Program-made: the position numbers and the translations under genes
From: JAWKHR01 sp041394725
GTDB taxonomy: Bacteria; Acidobacteriota; Vicinamibacteria; Vicinamibacterales; SCN-69-37
Length of the DNA stretch: 48,474 bases
Direction: 5' to 3'
NCBI GenBank assembly: GCA_041394725.1
Contig: JAWKHR010000047.1
Span: 1-48,474 of the forward strand
Part shown: piece by piece, positions 33,753-40,336 of the stretch
How positions within the stretch are numbered: the first letter of the stretch is position 1
Layout: each line of letters starts with the position of its first letter
Notes under the pieces: model-generated
What the model was told of the DNA's origin: nothing
The model's database searches: none
Seen by the model: the letters and a program-made list of their open reading frames with translations, nothing else

Positions 33753-33789
33753 TACTCACAAAGCCTTGTCGATTTTGATACCTACTCAC
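33753..33789. promoter_or_regulatory. Direct repeats in the LysR/cupin divergent promoter
   Basis: TACTCAC occurs at 33753-33759 and 33783-33789, 30 bases apart (three helical turns). Between them, TTGTCG and GATACC make a weak promoter. Regularly phased repeats between divergent genes suit binding by the LysR regulator. Confidence 0.45.
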
Positions 33790-33842
33790 GAATCCATCCG
33801 CCCGCTACGCTTGAAGGAGTCGAGCGACGAGGAGGAGACGAC

Positions 33843-34241
33843 ATGGACATCACGCGCAGCGGTTCACAGCCTTCGGCCCCCGGTCCGGCGGAGTGGTTCA
33901 CGGGGACCGTCCGCCTCGACGCGCCGTTCCAGCGGAGCGCGCCGGCGCGGGTGGCGGGCGCGGTCGTCACGTTCGAGCCGGGGGCGCGGACGGCCTGGCA
34001 CACACACCCGCTCGGGCAGACGCTCATCGTCACGGCGGGTGCCGGGCGGGTGCAGCGGGACGGCGGGCCGATCGAGGACATCCGCCCGGGCGACGTGGTC
34101 TGGATCCCGCCGGGCGAGAAGCACTGGCACGGCGCGGCGCCCGGCACCGCGATGACGCACCTGGCGATCCAGGAGCAGCTCGACGGTTCTGCGGTCGAGT
34201 GGATGGAACAGGTCAGCGACGCGCAGTACCAGGGCCGGTAG
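33843..34241 (+). CDS. Cupin protein of the manganese hydroxynitrile-lyase type
   Basis: 132 residues, one cupin barrel. H53, H55 and Q59 (WHTHPLGQ) and H94 (GEKHWHG) sit exactly where the metal ligands lie in the Granulicella tundricola (R)-hydroxynitrile lyase as I recall it, and H106 (MTHLAIQE) matches its catalytic His. A40, V42 and Q110, the wild-type residues at its engineered positions, also match. So the closest characterised relative adds cyanide to aldehydes or ketones, but the natural role of the acidobacterial form is unknown. It is first in an operon-like pair with the zinc dehydrogenase, 49 bases downstream. An unrelated cupin function is possible. Confidence 0.9.
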   Translation: MDITRSGSQPSAPGPAEWFTGTVRLDAPFQRSAPARVAGAVVTFEPGARTAWHTHPLGQTLIVTAGAGRVQRDGGPIEDIRPGDVVWIPPGEKHWHGAAPGTAMTHLAIQEQLDGSAVEWMEQVSDAQYQGR

Positions 34242-34290
34242 CGGCCCGTCGCCGCGACGACGGACGCGCGGCATCGGAAAGGACGACACC

Positions 34291-35307
34291 ATGAACGGAG
34301 CAGTCATTCACGGCGCGGGCGACGTGCGCTTCGAGGCGCGCGAGGATCCCGCCATCCTCGAACCGACCGACGCGATCCTCAGGCTGTCGGCGACGTGCAT
34401 CTGTGGTTCGGACCTGTGGCCGTACCGCGGCTTCAACCCCATCACCGAGCCGACGCCGATCGGCCACGAGTACTGCGGCATCGTCGAGGAGGTGGGCCGC
34501 GCGGTGACGAAGGTCCGGCCGGGACAGTTCGTCATCGGATCGTTCTTCGCGTCCGACAACACGTGTCCGCACTGCCAGGCCGGCTACCAGACGTCGTGCC
34601 AGCACCGGACGCCGGTCGTGGGCGCGCAGGCCCCACGCCTGCGCGTGCCGCTGGCCGACGGCACGCTGGTCGCCACGCCGGACGTGCCGCCCGACGCGAT
34701 GGTGCCGAGCCTGCTGGCGCTCTCGGACGTCATGGGCACGGGCTGGTTCGCGGCGGACGCGGCGAACGTCCGGCCCGGCGGCACGGTCGTGGTGGTCGGC
34801 GACGGCGCGGTCGGGCTGCTCGGGGTGCTCTCGGCGAAACAGATGGGCGCGGGCCGGATCATCGCGATGAGCCGGCACGCGTCACGGCAGGCGCTGGCGC
34901 GCGAGTTCGGGGCCACCGACATCGTCGCCGAGCGCGGCGAGGACGGCGTCACCCGGGTCAAGGATCTGACCCGCGGCGTCGGGGCCGACAGCGTGCTGGA
35001 GTGCGTGGGCACGCAGGAGTCGATGCAGCAGGCCATTCACGCGACGCGGCCGGGCGGATCGATCGGGTTCGTCGGCGTCCCGCACGGTGTGGAGCTCGAC
35101 GGGACGGATCTCTTCTATCGTCACGTCCACCTGCACGGCGGTCCGGCGCCGGTGCGCCGGTACCTGCCCGACCTCATCGGGCTGGTGATGAACGGGGCGA
35201 TCGATCCGGGCAAGGTCTTCGATCTCACGTTGCCGCTCTCGGAGGTCGCCGAGGGCTACCGCGCGATGGACGAGCGGCGCGCGATCAAGACGCTGCTGCG
35301 GCCGTGA
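34291..35307 (+). CDS. Zinc-dependent alcohol dehydrogenase family protein (MDR)
   Basis: 338 residues with GGAAAGGA-type ribosome site before the ATG. The medium-chain dehydrogenase pattern is complete: catalytic Cys in CICGSD (residue 38), GHEYCGIVEE with His and Glu, and the Cys-rich structural loop NTCPHCQAGYQTSC, which has three Cys rather than four. The Rossmann motif GDGAVGLLG follows near residue 170. The C-terminal half ends RAIKTLLRP. The enzyme oxidises alcohols or reduces carbonyls with NAD(P). It shares its strand and probably a transcript with the cupin; a LysR regulator diverges from them. Confidence 0.94.
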   Translation: MNGAVIHGAGDVRFEAREDPAILEPTDAILRLSATCICGSDLWPYRGFNPITEPTPIGHEYCGIVEEVGRAVTKVRPGQFVIGSFFASDNTCPHCQAGYQTSCQHRTPVVGAQAPRLRVPLADGTLVATPDVPPDAMVPSLLALSDVMGTGWFAADAANVRPGGTVVVVGDGAVGLLGVLSAKQMGAGRIIAMSRHASRQALAREFGATDIVAERGEDGVTRVKDLTRGVGADSVLECVGTQESMQQAIHATRPGGSIGFVGVPHGVELDGTDLFYRHVHLHGGPAPVRRYLPDLIGLVMNGAIDPGKVFDLTLPLSEVAEGYRAMDERRAIKTLLRP

Positions 35308-35388
35308 CGGGGCGGCCGTCACACTTTCCCGCTTCCGGCATCTGAAGGGCAGGTCGCGCCGGCGGGTGCGGCCGTAGAATCCAGGCGG

Positions 35389-35994
35389 ATGGGCGCGCCC
35401 GCGACGGAACCGAGCGACGAGGTCCTCGCGGCGCGGGCCGCGTCGGGGGACGGCCACGCCTTCGAGGCGCTCGTCGTGCGGTACCAGGCGCGGATCTTCC
35501 GGCTCGCCTGCCGGCTCACGGACGAGACGGAGGCGCTCGACGTCGTGCAGGACGCCTTTCTGCAGGTGCATCGGCACCTGTCCGCGTTCCGGGGTGATGC
35601 GCGGTTCGGCACGTGGCTCTTCCGCATCGCCACCAACGCCGCGCTGATGCATCGGCGCACCCGCGCGCGCCGACCGGCGGAGTCGCTCGAGGCGTTCCTG
35701 CCGCGGTTCGACGCGGACGGCACGCTGGAGGAGACACCCGAGGCGCTGCGTCTGGCGGTCCACGCCGAGGACCTGATCGACCGCCAGGCCCTGGCCATGC
35801 GGGCGCGCGCGGCGATTGAGAGACTGCCCGATCCGTATCGGGTCGCGTTCGTCCTGCGCGATCTCGAGGAGCTGTCCACCGCGGACGTCGCGCAGGTGCT
35901 GGGGGCCGACCCGGCGACCGTGCGCCAGCGCGTGCACCGGGCGAGGCTGATGCTGCGAGGCTACCTGAACGATCTCGCGCGAGGCCGGTCATGA
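35389..35994 (+). CDS. ECF-family RNA polymerase sigma factor
   Basis: 201 residues. Region 2 is ALVVRYQARIFRLACRLTDE, LDVVQDAFLQVHRHL and FGTWLFRIATNAALMHRR; region 4 is AAIERLPDPYRVAFVLRDLE with the helix-turn-helix LSTADVAQVLGADPATVRQRVH. The 3' end overlaps the anti-sigma gene (ATGA), and that gene overlaps a methyltransferase gene. TAGAAT at 35375-35380 is a plausible -10 box just upstream. Confidence 0.95.
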   Translation: MGAPATEPSDEVLAARAASGDGHAFEALVVRYQARIFRLACRLTDETEALDVVQDAFLQVHRHLSAFRGDARFGTWLFRIATNAALMHRRTRARRPAESLEAFLPRFDADGTLEETPEALRLAVHAEDLIDRQALAMRARAAIERLPDPYRVAFVLRDLEELSTADVAQVLGADPATVRQRVHRARLMLRGYLNDLARGRS

Positions 35995-36245
35995 GCGCCG
36001 TGGTCTGCCGGTCCGGCGTCGAGCTGCTGATGGAGTACCTCGAGGGCACGCTGGCGCCGGACGTGCGCGCGGCCATCGAGGCGCACGTCGCCGGGTGCGC
36101 GCGGTGCGAGGCGTTCGTCGCGTCGTATCTCGAGACGCCACGGATCCTGCGCGACGCCAGCCGGGTCGAGATGCCGGCGGATCTCGAGGCTTCTCTCTTG
36201 ACCGCCCTGCGCGCGGCCCGCGATGCCCGCGAGGAGGACCCATGA
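35991..36245 (+). CDS. Zinc-finger anti-sigma factor
   Basis: 84 residues. The ZAS pattern is His-x3-Cys-x2-Cys: AHVAGCARCEAF (residues 36-47), with the preceding helix ELLMEYLEGTL, and a C-terminal helix ending LLTALRAARDAREED. It lacks a membrane segment, so it is a soluble anti-sigma. ATGA overlaps on both sides (35991-35994 and 36242-36245) make it the middle of a tightly coupled three-gene unit; it would hold the preceding sigma factor inactive. Confidence 0.92.
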   Translation: MSAVVCRSGVELLMEYLEGTLAPDVRAAIEAHVAGCARCEAFVASYLETPRILRDASRVEMPADLEASLLTALRAARDAREEDP

Positions 36246-37108
36246 CCGGAAGCGTCGTCTCGCTCTGTCTGCTGTTCGTGGTCGCCTGCGGCATGGTCGC
36301 CGGCGCGTCGGGCGATCAGGACGCGCTCTTCTCCCAGGCGGAGGCGTACGAGCGCTTCATGGGCCGGTGGAGCCGCGATCTCGCGCCGCTGCTCGCGCGC
36401 TTCGCCGGGGTGCGCGACGGCGATGCGGTGCTCGACGTCGGGTCGGGCACGGGTGCGCTCACCGCGGCCGTCGTCGACCTCGCGCCTTCGAGTCGCATCG
36501 TCGGCATCGATCCGGCGTCGCCGTACGTGGCGCTCGCGCAGTCGCGGCACGGCAGCGACCGCGTGCGGTTCGAGGTCGGCGACGCGCAGCAGATGCGCTT
36601 CGACGCCGCGACGTTCGACCGCACGGCGTCGCTGCTGGTCGTCAACTTCATCCCCGATGCGCGCAAGGCGCTCGACGAGATGGTCCGGGTGACGAAGCCC
36701 GGCGGCGTCGTGGCCGCCGCGGTCTGGGACTACGGCGAGGGCATGGAGATGCTGCGCGTCTTCTGGGACGAGGCGGTCGCCCTGGCGCCGGCCGTCGACG
36801 CGAAGGACGAGCGGCACATGCCGCTCTGCCGCGCGGGCGAGCTCGCCGCGCTCTGGCGCGCCGCGGGGCTCGAGCAGGTCGCCGAGGAAGGCCTGACGAT
36901 CGAGACGCGCTTTCCGTCGTTCGACGATTTCTGGTCGCCGTTCCTGCTGGGCCAGGGGCCGGCCGGCGCGTACACCGTGTCGCTGCCGGACGACCAGCGC
37001 GAAGCGCTCCGACGGCGGCTGCGGGCGCGGCTTCTCGGGACGGGCGCGGACCGCGAGATCGTGCTCCACGCGCGGGCGTGGGCGGTGCGCGGGATCACGA
37101 AGCGCTGA
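36242..37108 (+). CDS. SAM-dependent methyltransferase with N-terminal signal-like segment
   Basis: 288 residues from ATG 36242. Residues 1-24 are strongly hydrophobic (SVVSLCLLFVVACGMVAGA), with VVAC a possible lipobox but no positive charge in front. A class I methyltransferase then begins: YERFMGRWSRDLAP, motif I VLDVGSGTGAL, GIDPASPY, DAQQMRF and LVVNFIPDARKALDEM. The same family normally starts close to the YERFMGRWSR phrase, so the hydrophobic segment is an added piece. Coupling to a sigma factor and anti-sigma by ATGA overlaps suggests it is part of that stress response. Methylation outside the cell would lack SAM, so the segment may be a membrane tether with the enzyme inside. No internal Met start near the phrase offers an easy alternative. 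Confidence 0.9.
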   Translation: MTGSVVSLCLLFVVACGMVAGASGDQDALFSQAEAYERFMGRWSRDLAPLLARFAGVRDGDAVLDVGSGTGALTAAVVDLAPSSRIVGIDPASPYVALAQSRHGSDRVRFEVGDAQQMRFDAATFDRTASLLVVNFIPDARKALDEMVRVTKPGGVVAAAVWDYGEGMEMLRVFWDEAVALAPAVDAKDERHMPLCRAGELAALWRAAGLEQVAEEGLTIETRFPSFDDFWSPFLLGQGPAGAYTVSLPDDQREALRRRLRARLLGTGADREIVLHARAWAVRGITKR

Positions 37109-37164
37109 GGTCGACGGCGACTCTCACGGCGTTCGGCTGCTGCTCTTGATTTACTGTGCATTGT

Positions 37165-37178
37165 GCACTATATAGTGC
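37165..37178. promoter_or_regulatory. Perfect 14-base palindrome, PadR operator candidate
   Basis: GCACTATATAGTGC reads the same on both strands, 2 bases before the PadR start codon at 37181, with another GTGCA two bases upstream. Steep AT content against a GC-rich background fits a promoter-operator. Confidence 0.65.
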
Positions 37179-37180
37179 CG

Positions 37181-37498
37181 ATGCCCGACTATCTCGGTGA
37201 GTTCGAGCAACTGGTGCTCCTTGCGCTGGCGCGCCTCGGCGACGACGCCTATGGCGTCACGATCCGGAAGACGCTCCTGGACCAGGCGGGCCGGCGCGCG
37301 TCGTTCGGCGCCGTCTACAGCACCCTCCGCCGGCTCGAACAGAAGGGCCTCGTGCGGTCGTCGTTCGGCGAGCCCGAGCCGGTACGCGGCGGTCGCGCCA
37401 AGAAGTACGTCGTGCTGACCGCGCGCGGCCGCGCCGCGATGCGCGCGACCCACGCGGCGCTCGTCCGCATGGCGGACGGCGTGGCGGGGCTGCGATGA
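37181..37498 (+). CDS. PadR family transcriptional regulator
   Basis: 105 residues from ATG 37181 (MPDYLGEFEQLVLLALARLG); an upstream GTG at 37163 would start inside the palindrome. The winged helix includes FGAVYSTLRRLEQKGLV and the wing RGGRAKKYVVLT. It is related to the PadR at 20458. Its stop overlaps the start of the ADOP permease (ATGA at 37495), the usual pair. It should repress the operon until an effector, often a phenolic or drug-like compound, binds. Confidence 0.94.
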   Translation: MPDYLGEFEQLVLLALARLGDDAYGVTIRKTLLDQAGRRASFGAVYSTLRRLEQKGLVRSSFGEPEPVRGGRAKKYVVLTARGRAAMRATHAALVRMADGVAGLR

Positions 37499-40242
37499 AG
37501 CCCCGTCACCACGGCCACCGGCGCCATCCGCTGCACTCGCTTCTTCGGGCCGGTCTCGACCCGCACGATCGGCAGGCGCTCCTCGGCGACTTGGAGGAGG
37601 AGTACCGGACACACGTGCGGCCGACCCGGTCGTGGCTGGCGGCCGAAGCCTGGTATGCGGGCCAGATCGTCGCGGCCGCCTGGTCCTGCCGGCGGATCGG
37701 CACCGTCGTCCCGCTCGAGACGCGGCGACCGGCCCGGCGGGTGCGCGGCATCGCCGACGTCCGCTACGCCCTGCGCCGCTGGCGCCGCCGGCCGGGCTTT
37801 CCGATCGCGGCGACGCTCACGCTCGGTCTTGGCATCGGCGCCGCCACCGCCACCTTTTCGGTGGTGGATGCCGTGCTCCTGCGGCCGCTGCCGTGGCCGG
37901 ACGCGGATCGGCTGGTCGCGGTGCACATGGTCTATCCCGAACGGCGCGCCGACCCGCGCTACGCGACCACCTGGAACCACGCGACGGTGCACTACCCGGC
38001 GTGGGAGGCGCTGCGGCGCGGCGCGTCCTTCGAGGACGTCGCGGTCTGGCACCCGCCGGCGCTCTCGATGACCGCGGACGAGGCGCGCACCGAGCTCGTC
38101 GAGGTCATGGACGTCTCGTCGAACTTCCTGCCGATGCTCGGCGTCCGGTTCGCCCTCGGCGGCAACTTCCAGCCGGCCGATGACGAACAGGAGAGCTACG
38201 ACCTGATCCTGAGCTATGAAGCCTGGCAGGCGCGGTTCGGCGGCCGGCCGGACATCATCGGCTGGTCGTCGCCGATCGCCTACGCCTCGGACACGCACAC
38301 GCCGCCCTGGACGATCGTCGGCGTGCTCGAGCCCGGCTTCGCGTTCGAGGGGGCGAGCCCCGACGTGTTGCGTCCGATCGGCGGCAACGCGCGACCCTTC
38401 CGGACCTTCTTTGCCGGCGAGTTCCGGACGATCGCGCGTCTCGCGCCGGGCGTGTCGATCGAGGCTGCGTCGGCCGAGGCGGCCGCGCTCATCCAGGCGT
38501 CGCAGCCCGATGTCCCGCTCGGCGGCGGGGTCGTACCGCTCGTGGAGGAGGAGGCCGGCCCGTCGGCGCGCCCGCTCTGGCTGCTCTTCGGCGCCGCCGG
38601 CGTGCTGCTGATCGTCGCTTGCACGAACGTGGCCGGCCTGCTGGTCGGCGAGCATCGCACCCGCCGCCACGAGACGGCCATCCGCCTGGCCCTCGGCATC
38701 ACCCCAGGCGGCATCGTCCGGCAGCTCGTCGTCGAGCACGCGATGCTGGCGGCGGCGGGCGCGGCGGTGGGCCTGTTGCTGGCGGCGTGGCTCACCGGCG
38801 CACTCGTCTCACTGGCGCCGGTGGAGCTGCCGCGCCTCGACACCGTGCGGATCGACTGGCGGATCGCGTGGTTCGCGTTCGGCGCCGGCAGCCTGACGCT
38901 TGCCGCCTTCGGCATCGCTCCGGCCCTCTCGCTGGCGAGGACCCGCGCCGCGGAGATACTCGCCGACGGTGGCCGCGAATCCGCGCCGGCCCGCCACGTT
39001 GCCCAGCGTACAGTCGTGGCCACCGAGATCGCCCTGGCGGTGATCCTGGTCGTCGGCGCGAGCCTCCTCGGCGAGACGCTCTTCCGCCTGATGTCACAGC
39101 CGCTCGGATTCGATCCGACCCACGTGATCGTGGTCAGCACGCGGTTCACGGGCTCGGACATTCCGCCGGACTTCGCTCGCGGCACCCGCGGCGCAGGCTC
39201 GGACGGTGGCCGGAACGCGACGTCCGGTCCCACGCTCGCCGAGCGGATGGCCGCGATTCGCCTCGCGCGGACCGAAGCCATCGTCGAGCGCCTGTCCACC
39301 CTGCCCGGCGTCGAACGGGCGGCGGCCATCGGCGGTCCGCCGTTCCTGACGAGGCCCGCGTCCTACAGCTTCAATACCGCCGGTCTCGTGGCGACCATTC
39401 GCATTGACGGGCGGCCACCGGAGACCCCGGAACGGCTGGATGTCCAGTCGGTCACTCCGGGCGCGCTGCCGACACTGGGCGTGCCCGTGCTGGAGGGGCG
39501 TGACCTCCAGGCCGGAGACGGTCCGTCCGCGGCCGTCGTCTCGCGCGAGTTCGAACGGCAGTACTTCGTGGATGGCGCCGTCGGCCGACGGTTCGAGTTC
39601 GCGATGGGGTCACGGCGGAACGCCTACGAGGTCGTGGGCGTCGCTGCCGACCTGAAGCAGAGCACCGTCAGCGAGGACCCGGTGCCGACGGTCTACGCGA
39701 TCGCGTCAGCGCCGCACTTCGTGCTCCGTACGGCCGTCGATCCCGGCGCGATCCTGCCGGCCATCCGCGCGGCGGTGGCGGAGGTCCATCCCCAGGTCGT
39801 GGTCGTCAGCACCACCACGATGGAGGCCGCGCTCGCGGGGGTCATCGCGGCGGAGCGATTCCGCGCGACCCTGTCCACCGCGTTCGCGCTGATCGCCCTC
39901 GTGCTGTCGGCGGTCGGCCTCTACGCCGTGGCCGCGCGCCGCGTGGCGGATCGCCGCCGCGAGTTCGGCATCCGCGTCGCGCTCGGTGCGCGCCCGTCGT
40001 CGCTCGGCGCGCTGGTCGTGCGCGACGGTCTGCTGACCGTCGGCCTGGGCCTGGCCGCTGGTCTGCCCGCCGCCCTGGCGGCCGCGCAGGTCACGCAGTC
40101 GCTGCTGTTCGGCGTCTCGGCGACCACGCCGCACGTCTTTCTGGGGACCTCGGCCCTGCTCGCGGCGGCGGCACTGGCGGCGACGCTTCTGCCCGCCCGA
40201 CGCGCCAGCCGCGTCGATCCGATGGTGGCGCTGCGGGACTGA
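37495..40242 (+). CDS. ADOP-type ABC permease, PadR-linked, with N-terminal prefix region
   Basis: 915 residues. The first ~95 are the prefix region (HDRQALLGDLEEEYRTH, then AEAWYAGQIVAAAW), also seen in the PadR-linked copy at 20786 and absent from the copies at 7768 and 44369. Then the ADOP core starts (DVRYALRRWRRRPGFPIAAT), TM1 GLGIGAATATFSVVDAVLL, a large periplasmic loop, FtsX helices near 365-490, a second periplasmic loop, and the terminal FtsX block ending ASRVDPMVALRD. It is intact. No ATPase is adjacent. Expected role: efflux or surface transport; substrate unknown. Confidence 0.95.
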   Translation: MKPRHHGHRRHPLHSLLRAGLDPHDRQALLGDLEEEYRTHVRPTRSWLAAEAWYAGQIVAAAWSCRRIGTVVPLETRRPARRVRGIADVRYALRRWRRRPGFPIAATLTLGLGIGAATATFSVVDAVLLRPLPWPDADRLVAVHMVYPERRADPRYATTWNHATVHYPAWEALRRGASFEDVAVWHPPALSMTADEARTELVEVMDVSSNFLPMLGVRFALGGNFQPADDEQESYDLILSYEAWQARFGGRPDIIGWSSPIAYASDTHTPPWTIVGVLEPGFAFEGASPDVLRPIGGNARPFRTFFAGEFRTIARLAPGVSIEAASAEAAALIQASQPDVPLGGGVVPLVEEEAGPSARPLWLLFGAAGVLLIVACTNVAGLLVGEHRTRRHETAIRLALGITPGGIVRQLVVEHAMLAAAGAAVGLLLAAWLTGALVSLAPVELPRLDTVRIDWRIAWFAFGAGSLTLAAFGIAPALSLARTRAAEILADGGRESAPARHVAQRTVVATEIALAVILVVGASLLGETLFRLMSQPLGFDPTHVIVVSTRFTGSDIPPDFARGTRGAGSDGGRNATSGPTLAERMAAIRLARTEAIVERLSTLPGVERAAAIGGPPFLTRPASYSFNTAGLVATIRIDGRPPETPERLDVQSVTPGALPTLGVPVLEGRDLQAGDGPSAAVVSREFERQYFVDGAVGRRFEFAMGSRRNAYEVVGVAADLKQSTVSEDPVPTVYAIASAPHFVLRTAVDPGAILPAIRAAVAEVHPQVVVVSTTTMEAALAGVIAAERFRATLSTAFALIALVLSAVGLYAVAARRVADRRREFGIRVALGARPSSLGALVVRDGLLTVGLGLAAGLPAALAAAQVTQSLLFGVSATTPHVFLGTSALLAAAALAATLLPARRASRVDPMVALRD

Positions 40243-40252
40243 GCCCGGCCGC

Positions 40253-40313
40253 GCCCCGCCGGGGCTTCAGGGAGGCGTTAGGATAGGGCCTGCATCCGGC
40301 CCCCGCCGGGCCG
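40253..40313 (+). terminator. Two GC-rich hairpins after the ADOP gene
   Basis: GCCCC/GGGGC (40253-40265, 3-base loop) followed by TT, then CCGGCCC/GGGCCGG (40295-40313). The first lies 11 bases after the ADOP stop. No long U-run, so termination is only suggested. Confidence 0.35.
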
Positions 40314-40336
40314 GACTTCCACGAAGTGAGGCCCCG

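Noticed and set aside
36095..37108. Longer start for the methyltransferase at 36095
   Set aside because: The added 49 codons run through the anti-sigma gene in another frame; ATG 36242 overlaps its stop exactly.
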